From Phyllobacterium sp. OV277 (GTDB lineage Bacteria; Pseudomonadota; Alphaproteobacteria; Rhizobiales; Rhizobiaceae): a stretch of 64,000 nt of DNA. Location of the stretch: positions 930,001 through 994,000 of the forward strand of contig NZ_FNIY01000002.1 of the NCBI RefSeq assembly GCF_900104355.1, in the 5' to 3' direction. The position numbers and the translations under genes are program-made. The notes under the pieces were generated by a model. That model was not told the DNA's origin and made no database searches. It worked only from the letters and a program-made list of their open reading frames with translations. Shown here piece by piece: positions 51,771 to 60,917 of this stretch (its first letter is position 1; the number at the start of each line of letters is the position of its first letter).

Positions 51771-53429
51771 CTATCCTCTGCCTGCCGCCGCGCGCCCCGC
51801 CGCTCTGCCTGAGAAGATGCAGCCGCCCAGAAATGTGCCCTCAAGCGCATTGTAGCCGTGATAGCCGCCACCGCCGAAGCCAGCGGCTTCCCCTGCCGCA
51901 TAGAGGCCAGGCACGGGGCTACCGGTTGCATCCAGCACCTGCGACTTCAAATTGGTGTGCAGGCCGCCCAGCGTCTTGCGTGTGAGGATATTGAGCCGCA
52001 CAGCGATGAGCGGCCCCGCCTTTGGATCAAGAATGCGGTGCGGCTTGGCAATGCGGGTCAGACGATCGCCGATATAGTTCTGCGCGCCGCGCATGGCGAT
52101 GACCTGTGCATCTTTGGAATATTTGTTATTGATCTCGCGGTCACGCGCCTCGATCTGTTGTTTGAGATGATCATGGTCGATCAGATTCTCGCCGGTTAGC
52201 GCATTCATCGCTTTGACCAGTTCCTGCAGATTGTCGCGGACGATAAAATCTTCGCCATGCTGCTTGAAGGCTTCCACCGGGGGCGGTGCGCCCTTGCCAA
52301 GACGGTTTTTCAGAAGAAGCTTCCAGTCCTTGCCTGTAATATCAGGGTTTTGCTCCGACCCGGAAAGCGAGAATTCCTTCTTGATGATTTTTTGGGTCAG
52401 CACGAACCAGGAATAATCATATCCCGTCGAAAGGATATGCTTGAGCGTTCCAAGCGAATCAAAACCCGGCAGAAACGGTGCGGGAAAACGGTTGCCCTTG
52501 GCGTCGAACCACAGGGAGGAGGGGCCGGGAAGAATGCGGATACCGTGGTTGGGCCAGATCGGGTTCCAGTTCTTCAGGCCTTCGGTGTAGTGCCACATGC
52601 GGTCAGTGTTGATCACGCTGCCGCCCGCCTTGACCGTAATGTCGATCATACGGCCATCGACATGATGGGGCACGCCAATAACCGGGTTCTCGGGTGGATT
52701 GCCAAGCCTGTCGCGCGGCCAGTTGCGCTTGACGAGTTCCGGATTACCGCCAATGCCGCCTGATGTGACGATCACACTGGCCGCTGATAGTTCGAAGCTG
52801 CCGGAGACATCGCGGGCGGATTGTTGGCCGCGGTCAACTTTCGATGGTTCCAATATGTCGCCGCTCACACCTGCGACAGCGCCGTTGGTTGTGGTCAGTG
52901 CATTGACGCGGTGGCGGCATTTGAGCGTGATCAGGCCCTTGGCAATGGCCTCGCGCACAAGCTTTTCAAACGGCGCGACAACGCCGGGGCCCGTGCCCCA
53001 GGTCAAATGAAAGCGGGGGACGGAATTGCCATGGCCGCTCGCCAGCGCGCCGCCGCGCTCAGCCCAGCCGACAACTGGAAACCAGCGCATGCCAAGCGAA
53101 TGCAGCCAGCTGCGCTTTTCACCGGCGGCAAATTGCAGGTATGCATCGGCCCATTGCTTGGGCCAGTGGTCCTCGGCGCGGTCAAACTGTGCCGATCCGA
53201 GCCAATCCTGCTTGGCGAGTTCGAAGGAATCCTTGATACCGAGCCGCCGCTGTTCCGGGCTGTCGATGAAGAACAGGCCGCCAAGCGACCAGAAGGCTTG
53301 TCCGCCAACGGAATTTTCGCCTTCCTGTTCGAGCAGGATGACTTTCTTGCCCGCCTGCGCCAGCTCATTTGCGGCAACAAGCCCTGACAACCCGGCTCCA
53401 ACGATGATTGCATCGGCATCCATTGCCAT
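51771..53429 (-). CDS. FAD-binding dehydrogenase (KstD/fumarate reductase-like)
   Basis: 552 residues. The N-terminal FAD site is ADAIIVGAGLSGLVAANELAQAGKKVILLEQE (GxGxxG with the trailing Glu), and GGNPELVKRNWP, VPHHVDGRMIDITVKAGGSVIN follow. The end GLYAAGEAAGFGGGGYHGYNALEGTFLGGCIFSGR is the FAD_binding_2 C-terminal motif. It resembles KstD-like or succinate dehydrogenase-type flavoproteins. The substrate is unknown. It converges with the ABC exporter, 3 bp apart. Confidence 0.88.
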   Translation of the reverse strand: MAMDADAIIVGAGLSGLVAANELAQAGKKVILLEQEGENSVGGQAFWSLGGLFFIDSPEQRRLGIKDSFELAKQDWLGSAQFDRAEDHWPKQWADAYLQFAAGEKRSWLHSLGMRWFPVVGWAERGGALASGHGNSVPRFHLTWGTGPGVVAPFEKLVREAIAKGLITLKCRHRVNALTTTNGAVAGVSGDILEPSKVDRGQQSARDVSGSFELSAASVIVTSGGIGGNPELVKRNWPRDRLGNPPENPVIGVPHHVDGRMIDITVKAGGSVINTDRMWHYTEGLKNWNPIWPNHGIRILPGPSSLWFDAKGNRFPAPFLPGFDSLGTLKHILSTGYDYSWFVLTQKIIKKEFSLSGSEQNPDITGKDWKLLLKNRLGKGAPPPVEAFKQHGEDFIVRDNLQELVKAMNALTGENLIDHDHLKQQIEARDREINNKYSKDAQVIAMRGAQNYIGDRLTRIAKPHRILDPKAGPLIAVRLNILTRKTLGGLHTNLKSQVLDATGSPVPGLYAAGEAAGFGGGGYHGYNALEGTFLGGCIFSGRAAGRAAAGRG

Positions 53430-53525
53430 TCACACCTCCCAGTGGTTACGTGCGGCATGATTGCGCGGCTAAGGTTGGCACGCAAGAGTGGAATGGTGCC
53501 GTTAAGGGGTGAAAAGGGGACAGGG

Positions 53526-53876
53526 ATGGTTGCAAATATTCTGATAGGGCTGGTCGCCTTGCTGCATGTCTATTTTATGTATCTGGAAATGGTGGTGTGG
53601 GATAAGCCGCTTGGCTTGAAAACATTCCGGCTGACGCAGGAATTTGCCTCGGCTTCCAAGGGGCTTGCGCTCAATCAGGGCCTTTACAACGGCTTTCTTG
53701 TTGCGGGCCTCGTCTGGGGGCTTTGGCTTGGCGAGGCAGGGTTTGCCATCAAGGCATTTTTTCTTGGCTGTGTCATTGTTGCGGGGATTGTCGGCGGCCT
53801 CAGTGTCAACCGCCGGATTTTTATCGTACAGGGCGTACCAGCGATCCTTGCGCTGGCTGCCCTTACTCTGCTCTAG
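53526..53876 (+). CDS. DUF1304 small membrane protein
   Basis: 116 residues with four hydrophobic helices. VANILIGLVALLHVYFMYLEMVVWDKPLGLKTFRL and LALNQGLYNGFLVAGLVWGL identify the DUF1304 family of predicted membrane proteins. ATG 53526 has AGGGG 8 nt upstream. Its stop (TAG) shares the palindrome CTAG with the stop of the convergent MotB-like gene. Function is unknown. Confidence 0.85.
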   Translation: MVANILIGLVALLHVYFMYLEMVVWDKPLGLKTFRLTQEFASASKGLALNQGLYNGFLVAGLVWGLWLGEAGFAIKAFFLGCVIVAGIVGGLSVNRRIFIVQGVPAILALAALTLL

Positions 53877-54904
53877 CGTTCGGTCAGCTTAAGCTCGATA
53901 CGGCGGTTGCGCGAACGCACTTCCGGCGTATCACCGGGCTCAAGCGGCTGATACTCGCCAAAGCCCGCTGCCACCAGACGATTGGCGGAAACGCCATTTG
54001 CGATAAGGAATTTCACCACGGAAATGGCGCGGGCGGCGGAAAGCTCCCAATTGTCCTTGAACTGGCCGGTGCCTGACAGCGCCACATTGTCCGTATGACC
54101 ATCAACACGCAGAACCCAGTTGATATCATCAGGGATTTCCTTCTGCAGATCGATCAGCGCCAGCGCGAGCTTCTTCATTTCGCCAGTGCCTGCTTCGTTC
54201 AGGACAGCTTGCCCTGACGGGAACAGCACTTCGGACTGAAAGACAAAGCGGTCGCCGACAATGCGGATGTTTTCGCGGTCAGACAGGATTTCGCGCAGGC
54301 GGCCAAAGAAATCCGAACGGTAGCGGTTGAGTTCCTGCACGCGCTGGGCAAGGGCCACATTCAGGCGCTTGCCGAGATCGGCGATCTTGGCATTGGATTC
54401 CTTGTCGCGGGACTCCGACGCGTTGAGGGCTTCTTCCAGTGCGCCGATCTGCTTGCGCAGTGCCAATATCTGCTGGTTGAGAATCTCCACCTGCGAGAGG
54501 GCGCGGGCGCTCAACTGCTTTTCGTTTTCAAGGCCAGCGGTGAGTTCACTGATCTTGCCATCCGCCACCGCACCGGCTCCGGCACCCTGTGACAGAACCG
54601 CCTGCAGCCGTGATTGCTCGTTCTGTGCTTTGGTCAGCGATGCCTGCAGGTTGGCGATGGTGTCTTCCAGATCCTGCTTGTTGCCCTGTTCAAGTGACAA
54701 CATCTGGGTCAGTTCGTTGATCTGCGAATTCAGTCGGTTGAGCACGGCATCCTTGCCGGTGATTTCCTGACTGAGCAGAAACTGCGCCAGCACGAAAACC
54801 GACAGGAGAAACATGATTGCCAAGAGCAGTGTCGACAGGGCGTCAACAAAGCCCGGCCAATAATCCACATGCCGGATAGCGCGGCGGTTGCGACCGAGCG
54901 CCAT
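53873..54904 (-). CDS. OmpA/MotB-domain protein (MotB-like, non-flagellar)
   Basis: 343 residues. One N-terminal helix (about 18-42) follows the plug-like VDYWPGFVDALSTLLLAIMFLLSVFVLAQFLL, which carries the D in the place expected for proton use. A long coiled coil at about 50-185 leads to an OmpA-like peptidoglycan-binding domain (VLRVDGHTDNVALSGTGQFKDNWELSAARAISVVKFL...RLVAAGFGEYQP). It pairs with the MotA-like gene 2 bp upstream. No flagellar genes are near, so this is probably an envelope motor-like complex. Confidence 0.88.
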   Translation of the reverse strand: MALGRNRRAIRHVDYWPGFVDALSTLLLAIMFLLSVFVLAQFLLSQEITGKDAVLNRLNSQINELTQMLSLEQGNKQDLEDTIANLQASLTKAQNEQSRLQAVLSQGAGAGAVADGKISELTAGLENEKQLSARALSQVEILNQQILALRKQIGALEEALNASESRDKESNAKIADLGKRLNVALAQRVQELNRYRSDFFGRLREILSDRENIRIVGDRFVFQSEVLFPSGQAVLNEAGTGEMKKLALALIDLQKEIPDDINWVLRVDGHTDNVALSGTGQFKDNWELSAARAISVVKFLIANGVSANRLVAAGFGEYQPLEPGDTPEVRSRNRRIELKLTER

Positions 54905-54906
54905 TC

Positions 54907-55929
54907 TCAGTTGTCCTTGCTGCGGGTGATGGACTCGCTGAGTTTCGCCAGCGTCTCGCGCATGGATTTCTGCTCTTCGGCCTGCTTTTCCACCCAGTCA
55001 CGCATCATCTGCTGTTCGGAACGCATGTTCTTGACGAGACCCTGAATGCCTTCGGCCAAGCTTGCCAAAGCGGCTGTCGTGCGCTGGCTGGAGCCGCCGG
55101 TTTCCTGAATGTTCTGGAGGCGTTCGGAAAGCGAGCGCAATTCATCGGTTGTGCCGCTATTGGCACCATCAAGCGCATGCAGGTCCGATCCAAGATCGGT
55201 CACACTCGACAGCCAGTTTTCCAGTTCCGTGTAAAAGCGGTTCTGCGCACGCCCGGCCTGCAGATCGAGGAAACCGAGTACGAGAGAGCCGGAAAGGCCG
55301 AAAAGCGAGGATGAGAAGGCCGTACCCATGCCCCGGAGTGGTGATTGCAGACCGGCTTTTAGTGCATCGAGAACGCCGTTTGCGTCGCCTGTGCGTGGAT
55401 CCAGCGACTGGATGGTGGTTCCTATCGATTGGATGGTTTCGAGAAGACCCCAGAACGTACCGAGCAGGCCGAGGAACACCAGGAGGCCGATAAGGTAACG
55501 CGAGACGTCGCGGGTTTCATCGAGGCGGGTGGCGATGGAATCGAGCATGGAGCGCATGGCATTGGTCGAAAGCGCCATGGACTGGCGTCGCCCGATGAGG
55601 GCACGCATGGGAGCCAGCATCACCGGCTTGGAGTTCGGATCGGAATTGCCTTCACGGAAGGAGTTGACCCAGCGCACCTCGGGGAAAAGCCTGATGACCT
55701 GACCGAATCCGAGGAGAATACCGACGATCAGCACACCAATGATGAGGCCGTTGAGGCCGGGATTGGTGGTAAAGAACCCACTGATCTGGCGGGAGAGAAT
55801 GGCGGCGATAAAAGCGACAATGGCCAGAAAGATGGCCATCGACAAAAGCACAAGCCGCGGGCTGGAAAGCCTGTAAGGATCATAGTCGTCACCGTCCATG
55901 ACCCGGCGGGTTGTACTGAAATCAGCCAT
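54907..55929 (-). CDS. MotA/TolQ/ExbB-like membrane protein
   Basis: 340 residues starting MADFSTTRRVMDGDDYDPYRL. Two helices lie near the N terminus (about 22-42, 53-75), and two more at about 140-160 and 190-215 (YLIGLLVFLGLLGTFWGLLETI and GMGTAFSSSLFGLSGSLVLGFLDLQ), the MotA/ExbB channel signature. A cytoplasmic coiled-coil tail follows. ATG 55929 has GGAGA 7 nt upstream. Together with the MotB-like gene it probably forms a proton-driven complex anchored to peptidoglycan. Confidence 0.85.
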   Translation of the reverse strand: MADFSTTRRVMDGDDYDPYRLSSPRLVLLSMAIFLAIVAFIAAILSRQISGFFTTNPGLNGLIIGVLIVGILLGFGQVIRLFPEVRWVNSFREGNSDPNSKPVMLAPMRALIGRRQSMALSTNAMRSMLDSIATRLDETRDVSRYLIGLLVFLGLLGTFWGLLETIQSIGTTIQSLDPRTGDANGVLDALKAGLQSPLRGMGTAFSSSLFGLSGSLVLGFLDLQAGRAQNRFYTELENWLSSVTDLGSDLHALDGANSGTTDELRSLSERLQNIQETGGSSQRTTAALASLAEGIQGLVKNMRSEQQMMRDWVEKQAEEQKSMRETLAKLSESITRSKDN

Positions 55930-56117
55930 TACATCGTCTCCGCATTCGCCACACGCCAAGCAACCTCGCTCGTGTCACTGGACGAGCGGAAATCGCACAA
56001 ACCCAAATCGGTTTATGCGACCCTAACCGAAATTATGGTTAAAATGGAAGGTGGAATGCGGTGACAGCCGAATTTGTTCTGATTTTAAGCAAATTCAGCT
56101 GCACAGAGGCAAAATGC

Positions 56118-56909
56118 TCAGATTGGCTTCTTTAGCGTCTTGAGCAGGGCGCGCTGAATGGCTTCATTGCCAGCAACAATGAACTTGCTTTCAACGACAT
56201 CCTGACTGCCTTCGAGATCGGTGACAAAGCCACCGGCTTCGCGCACCATGATGATGCCCGCGCCCGTATCCCAAGGGGAAAGGCCATCTTCCCAGAAACC
56301 ATCAAAGCGGCCCGCTGCAACCGCTGCCAGATCAAGCGCGGCAGCGCCCATGCGGCGGATGCCGGAGACTTCGCCCATGACGTTGCGCAATTGCACGAGA
56401 TAGTCGCCATGATGACCGCGACCAAGATGTGGTACGCCGGTGCCGATGACGGAATCAACCAGCTTGATGCGACCCGAAACGCGCAGACGGCGATCATTAA
56501 GGAACGCTCCGCCGCCGCGTTCTGCGGTGTAGAGTTCGTCCATCGCCGGATTAAAGATCACGCCAGCAACGATCTGGCCCTGACGTTCCAACGCGATTGA
56601 AACAGCAAACATCGGAATGCCGTGCAGGAAGTTGGTGGTGCCGTCGAGCGGATCAACCAGCCAGCGGTGCTGGCTGTCGCTGCCTTCAATTGCGCCTGAC
56701 TCTTCCATCAGGAAGCTGTAATCAGGACGGGCCCGGCTCAGTTCGGCATGGATGATTTCTTCGGCTTTGCGGTCAGCCTGGCTGACATAGTCGCCGGGGC
56801 CCTTGAGCGAAACCTGCAGATTCTGCACTTCGCCGAAATCGCGCGCCAGGGAACGGCCAGCCTTCATTGCCGCCTGAACCATTACATTGAGGATCGCTGA
56901 ACGCGCCAT
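56118..56909 (-). CDS. suhB: Inositol monophosphatase family protein (SuhB-like)
   Basis: 263 residues. All metal-binding motifs are present: EES at about 69-71, DPLDGTTNFLHGIPMFAVSIA at about 86, and GLSPWDTGAGIIMVREAGG at about 213. It hydrolyses inositol monophosphates or related sugar phosphates; SuhB also modulates rRNA transcription in E. coli. It lies downstream of efp on the same strand. Confidence 0.9.
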   Translation of the reverse strand: MARSAILNVMVQAAMKAGRSLARDFGEVQNLQVSLKGPGDYVSQADRKAEEIIHAELSRARPDYSFLMEESGAIEGSDSQHRWLVDPLDGTTNFLHGIPMFAVSIALERQGQIVAGVIFNPAMDELYTAERGGGAFLNDRRLRVSGRIKLVDSVIGTGVPHLGRGHHGDYLVQLRNVMGEVSGIRRMGAAALDLAAVAAGRFDGFWEDGLSPWDTGAGIIMVREAGGFVTDLEGSQDVVESKFIVAGNEAIQRALLKTLKKPI

Positions 56910-56942
56910 TTAAGGTCATTCTCCGTAGAATTTTGTTGATCA

Positions 56943-56964
56943 GGGCGCCGAAAGTCCGGCGCCC
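56943..56964 (-). terminator. Hairpin between efp and suhB
   Basis: GGGCGCCG and CGGCGCCC form a perfect 8-bp stem with 6-nt loop, 9 bp past the efp stop. The T run is weak, so it may reduce rather than stop transcription into suhB. Confidence 0.5.
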
Positions 56965-56973
56965 GATGCCTGC

Positions 56974-57537
56974 TTAGTCAGCGCGGCGGACGTAGGTCAG
57001 TTCGTTGGTGTCAACGATGATGCGTTCACCCGACGAAATGAATGGCGGAACGAGAACGCGAATGCCGTTTTCAAGCACAGCTGGCTTGTAGGACGATGCT
57101 GCGGTCTGGCCCTTGACGACCGGATCTGCCTCGGTGATGGCAAGCGTAACGTAGTCAGGCAGGGAAATGCCGATTGGACGCTCGTCATAGAGTTCGACGG
57201 TGACCATCATGCCGTCCTGCAGGAACGCAGCGCGATCGCCGACGAATTCCTTTTGCAGTTCCAGCTGTTCGTAGCTGGCGGTGTCCATGAATATAAGTGC
57301 TTCGCCCTGTTCGTAGAGGAAGGAGAAATCCTTCTGCTCAAGACGGACCTTTTCAACGGTTTCAGCGGCGCGGAAGCGCTCGTTGAGCTTGGTGCCGTTG
57401 AGGAGGTTCTTCAATTCAACCTGATTGTATGCGCCGCCCTTGCCGGGCTTGACTGCGTTCGTCTTGACAGCGACCCAAAGGCTGTTGTCGTGTTCGATCA
57501 CATTGCCAGGACGGATTTCATTACCGTTGATTTTCAT
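56974..57537 (-). CDS. efp: Elongation factor P
   Basis: 187 residues. It opens [48 protein letters not shown], where K33 in PGKGGA is the residue beta-lysylated by EpmA in bacteria using that system. The C-terminal domains show [48 protein letters not shown] relieves ribosome stalling at polyproline. The ATG at 57537 gives the standard length. Confidence 0.95.
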   Translation of the reverse strand: MKINGNEIRPGNVIEHDNSLWVAVKTNAVKPGKGGAYNQVELKNLLNGTKLNERFRAAETVEKVRLEQKDFSFLYEQGEALIFMDTASYEQLELQKEFVGDRAAFLQDGMMVTVELYDERPIGISLPDYVTLAITEADPVVKGQTAASSYKPAVLENGIRVLVPPFISSGERIIVDTNELTYVRRAD

Positions 57538-57686
57538 TTGTTTATCCGGATTGCTGTTGAGGACCGGGCGCCGACATGTCGGCGGCAGCCGATATTGGGG
57601 CCTCCAAGACCACAAAATCGCGCGATAGGCAAGAGAAAGCGCAAAAAGAGCCGGTTAAGACCCTTTTCGCGGCTAACGCTTTGAAG

Positions 57687-58850
57687 CTAGGCGGCGAGGG
57701 CAGTTTCCGCTACGGAAACCCAATAGCTGATGCCATAAGGAATGGCATCGTCATTGAAATCATAGGCTGAATTGTGCAGGGCAGCCGTGTCGCCATTGCC
57801 AAGGAAAATGAAGGCACCGGGGCGCTTTTCCAGCATGTAGGAAAAATCTTCCGCGCCCATGACAGGCGGCATATTGCTGTTGACAGCACCGTCACCGGCA
57901 ATCTGCCGGGCAATACCAGTGGCAAAATCCGTCTCGCGATCATGGTTGAATGTGACGGGATAGCCCTGATCATACTTGACCTCGGCCCTGGCCCCAAAAA
58001 TAACAGCTGTGGCCTCGGCGACTTCTGTCACACGCTTGCGGGCGAATTCACGAATTTCCGGTGCAAGGGTGCGCACCGTACCTGACAGCGTTACGACATT
58101 CGGGATGACATTGGTTGCATCGCCGCCGTGAATCATCGCCACGGAAATGACGAGAGATTTGAGCGGATCAAGTTCGCGCGATACCAGCGATTGCAGGGCA
58201 AGCACCGTATGAGCGGATACAACCACGGGATCAACAGTTGTATGCGGTTTGGCCGCATGGCCACCACGACCGATCACCTTGATCTCGAATTCGTCCGTTG
58301 CCGCCATGATGGAGCCTTTGCGCAATGCAAACTGGCCAACGGGCAGGCCGGGTGCATTGTGCATGCCATAGACTTCCTTGATCGCGAAGCGGTCCATCAG
58401 ACCGTCATTGATCATCGCAAGTGCGCCAGCGCCGCCTTCTTCGGCAGGCTGGAAGATTACGGCAACCGAGCCGCGGAAATTGCGGGTTTCAGCAAGATAT
58501 TGTGCCGCGCCGAGCAACATGGCGGTGTGGCCATCATGGCCGCAGGCATGCATCTTGCCCGCCGTCTTCGAAGCCCAAGGCTTGCCGCTGGCTTCCATGA
58601 TCGGCAGGGCATCCATATCGGCGCGCAAGCCAATGGCAGGACCATCGCCATGGCGGCCACGGATAATGCCGACGACGCCGGTCTGGCCGATGCCTGTTTC
58701 AACGCTGTCGCAACCGAAAGAGCGCAGTTTTTCCGCGACGAACCTGGAAGTCTCATGCACGTCATAAAGGATTTCCGGGTTCTCATGCAGATGCCGGCGC
58801 CATTCGGCGACACTCGGTTGCATTTCATGGGCTCGGTTAATCAACGGCAT
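57687..58850 (-). CDS. M20-family amidohydrolase (hippurate/IAA-amino acid hydrolase-like)
   Basis: 387 residues. Metal-binding motifs HACGHDGHTAMLLGAA at about 101, QPAEEGGAGALAM at about 134 and PPVMGAEDFSYMLEKRPGAFIFLG near 335 mark the M20D subfamily (HipO, YxeP, IAA-amino acid hydrolases), with a lid domain carrying GRGGHAAKPH. It hydrolyses N-acyl or N-aminoacyl amino acids with two metals. It is one of several amidase genes in the window. It lies 150 bp upstream of efp on the same strand. Confidence 0.9.
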   Translation of the reverse strand: MPLINRAHEMQPSVAEWRRHLHENPEILYDVHETSRFVAEKLRSFGCDSVETGIGQTGVVGIIRGRHGDGPAIGLRADMDALPIMEASGKPWASKTAGKMHACGHDGHTAMLLGAAQYLAETRNFRGSVAVIFQPAEEGGAGALAMINDGLMDRFAIKEVYGMHNAPGLPVGQFALRKGSIMAATDEFEIKVIGRGGHAAKPHTTVDPVVVSAHTVLALQSLVSRELDPLKSLVISVAMIHGGDATNVIPNVVTLSGTVRTLAPEIREFARKRVTEVAEATAVIFGARAEVKYDQGYPVTFNHDRETDFATGIARQIAGDGAVNSNMPPVMGAEDFSYMLEKRPGAFIFLGNGDTAALHNSAYDFNDDAIPYGISYWVSVAETALAA

Positions 58851-58885
58851 CTTCAGCTTCCCATTTCTGTTCGGTCATTGCGGTG

Positions 58886-60019
58886 TTAACGCAGCTTGTT
58901 GGCTTCAGTCAGCGCGGCCTTCATCTGGTCATCGTCGAGGCCGTCCATGAAGGAATCAAGTTCGGGGTCGGTCAACCCCGCACGTCTGGCGACCATGTAC
59001 CAGGCTGCAGCCTTGACGGAATCACCTTCGACCCCAAGGCCCTGATAGTAAAGCTTGGCGAGCTGCGCCTGTGCTGCGACATTACCGCCTACGGCAGCGC
59101 GCAGTGTCCAGCCAAAACCGGATACGTAGTCGCGGGGGCCGCCGCGCCCTTCAACAAACCACCGGCCAAGGTCAAGTTGGGCTGTGTCGTAACCGCGTTT
59201 TGCCGCCTTGATGAGATATTCGCGGGCCTTCGCATCGTCGCGCGGAACCGCCAGTGTCCCGTTGGCAAGAATCTGGCTTACTGCGTATTCCCCGTCAGGA
59301 AGCCCCTGTGTGGCAGCTTTCAGAAACCATGGATAAGCATTCTCAAGACCCAGCGCGCCCGGGTGTTCCTGCACCAGAATCTGTCCGTAGTTGAATTGTG
59401 CCATGGCGTTACCACCATCGGCAGCAGCCTTCATCAGGGTCTTGGCCTTGGCCGGGTCCTTGGGCGCATATTTTCCCTGAAGCAGGATGGTGCCATAGCG
59501 GAACTGCGCTTCCGGATTACCCTGTTCGGACGCCTTGCCATACCATTTTGCCGATTCAGCCAGATTGACAGGTATGCCGAGGCCACGCGCCAGCATATCG
59601 GCAATCAGCACCTGTGCTGCACCGTCGCCGCTCTCGGCGCGGGGCAGGGCGAGATTATACGCGGTCTTGTAAAGGCCGCGCTGATAAGCGCCAAAAGCCT
59701 CGTCGACGGCGCCCTTGCCGAAGCGTGTCGGATTGACAATGTCGACCGTCGGATCGCTGGCCAGTTTCGGCTTGTCCTGCTTCGGGGTCGTTTGCGGTGT
59801 TTCAAGCGACTGCGGTGCGTCGGTGGGTGCCGACGTCAATGACGGGGCGTGATTAACCGTGGGAGCAGGCGTGTTTGGCGCAGAAGACGCAGGAGCGGCT
59901 GGTGTTTCCGTGGCTGCTGGGGCGGGCGCTGTCTGGGCTGCAGCCGCGTGCATGAAAACCGGTGAAACCGCCAGCACTGCCGCGATGGCGCAAACGAGGT
60001 TTCCGGATTTTGCTCCCAT
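58886..60019 (-). CDS. Exported Sel1-repeat protein
   Basis: 377 residues. A signal peptide (about 1-28, HAAAAQT) precedes a Pro/Ala/Thr-rich linker (about 30-80) and then at least six Sel1-like repeats, for example DEAFGAYQRGLYKTAYNLALPRAESGDGAAQVLIADMLARGLG, and AAQAQLAKLYYQGLGVEGDSVKAAAWYMVARRAG. These alpha-solenoid proteins scaffold envelope complexes. ATG 60019 is the start; the frame extends to 60097 without need. It sits 4 bp after the ThiE-like gene, so the two share a transcript. Confidence 0.85.
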   Translation of the reverse strand: MGAKSGNLVCAIAAVLAVSPVFMHAAAAQTAPAPAATETPAAPASSAPNTPAPTVNHAPSLTSAPTDAPQSLETPQTTPKQDKPKLASDPTVDIVNPTRFGKGAVDEAFGAYQRGLYKTAYNLALPRAESGDGAAQVLIADMLARGLGIPVNLAESAKWYGKASEQGNPEAQFRYGTILLQGKYAPKDPAKAKTLMKAAADGGNAMAQFNYGQILVQEHPGALGLENAYPWFLKAATQGLPDGEYAVSQILANGTLAVPRDDAKAREYLIKAAKRGYDTAQLDLGRWFVEGRGGPRDYVSGFGWTLRAAVGGNVAAQAQLAKLYYQGLGVEGDSVKAAAWYMVARRAGLTDPELDSFMDGLDDDQMKAALTEANKLR

Positions 60020-60023
60020 AGGC

Positions 60024-60680
60024 CTAGTCCTCAAATCGCGGCGCGTGCTCGTCGAGCAGACGGTTCGCTTCCTTGATGGCGTCTGCCGGATTGTCATGGC
60101 CGAAGACGGCTGCGCCGAGCGCTATAAATTCTGCGCCGGTTGCCGCTGCGTCAGTGATGCTTTCCAGCGTATTGCCCGCCTGAACGATGCAGGGGATTTC
60201 GATCATTGATGCCCACCAGTCGGCAAGCTCAACATTGCGCGGATGGGCTTCAGGCGTGGTATCAGCGCCAATCTTGCCGAAAAGCACATAATCGGGCTGG
60301 GCCTCGCCAATTTCGAGAGCTGTGTGGCGATTCTTGATATTGCCGGTGCCGACAATCAGCTTGGGTGAGAATTTCTCGACATTTGCGGCAAGGTCACTGG
60401 CAGGGCCTTCCAAGTGCAGGCCGTCTGCCTTAACGCGGCCGGCAATCTGTGTGTTGCCAACGATGATGGCGGCAGCACCGGCACTCTGGATGATGGGGAC
60501 AACGGTCTCCGCCATGGTCTGAAAAAGTGTTTCGTCCGTCTCATAGGCAGACAGGAGCACGGAAGCGACATCGCCGCCAGACAGCGCGTCGGTCAGTTTT
60601 TTTGCCAGTTCGTCGGCGCTCGCAGTCGGGGGCGCGATCAGAACGATACGGCAGCGTTGGGGTGTCTGGTCATTGTTCAT
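60024..60680 (-). CDS. ThiE-like protein (degenerate thiamine-phosphate synthase fold)
   Basis: 218 residues with a TIM-barrel similar to ThiE: AGAAAIIVGNTQIAGRVKADGLHLEG, LIVGTGNIKNRHTALEIGEAQPDYVLFGKIGADTTPEAHPRN. The pyrophosphate and substrate motif HLGQxD is replaced by HLEGPASD, and the usual IAIGGI is IVQAGN, so catalysis is doubtful. It begins at ATG 60680 behind AAGG. The Sel1 gene follows at once. I would not name it thiE. Confidence 0.75.
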   Translation of the reverse strand: MNNDQTPQRCRIVLIAPPTASADELAKKLTDALSGGDVASVLLSAYETDETLFQTMAETVVPIIQSAGAAAIIVGNTQIAGRVKADGLHLEGPASDLAANVEKFSPKLIVGTGNIKNRHTALEIGEAQPDYVLFGKIGADTTPEAHPRNVELADWWASMIEIPCIVQAGNTLESITDAAATGAEFIALGAAVFGHDNPADAIKEANRLLDEHAPRFED

Positions 60681-60808
60681 TGGCTGCAACCTTACAATCG
60701 TTCTCTATAGAATGGGCAATCGTGATGGAATTCGGGCATAGAGGATGACCGTTCATTTGAACAGTCTTTTCGATGCCTCATCTCCCACACGTCTGTTGCA
60801 TATTAGTC

Positions 60809-60819
60809 TTACGACGTAA
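60809..60819. promoter_or_regulatory. 11-bp palindrome upstream of TauE/SafE exporter
   Basis: TTACG-A-CGTAA is a perfect palindrome 99 bp before the exporter start and could be an operator in the divergent region. Confidence 0.3.
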
Positions 60820-60917
60820 TTACTTAGTAGCAAACAGGTGCTTGCCGCCAAAAAGCATTTTTCAATTGCCGGTGTGATCAGCTAAGGATGAAAGACCCTC
60901 CTTACCGGATTTCCATC

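Noticed and set aside
58883-59842. A 319-codon plus-strand frame over the Sel1 gene
   Set aside because: Antisense to the Sel1 repeats, with no domain and no RBS.
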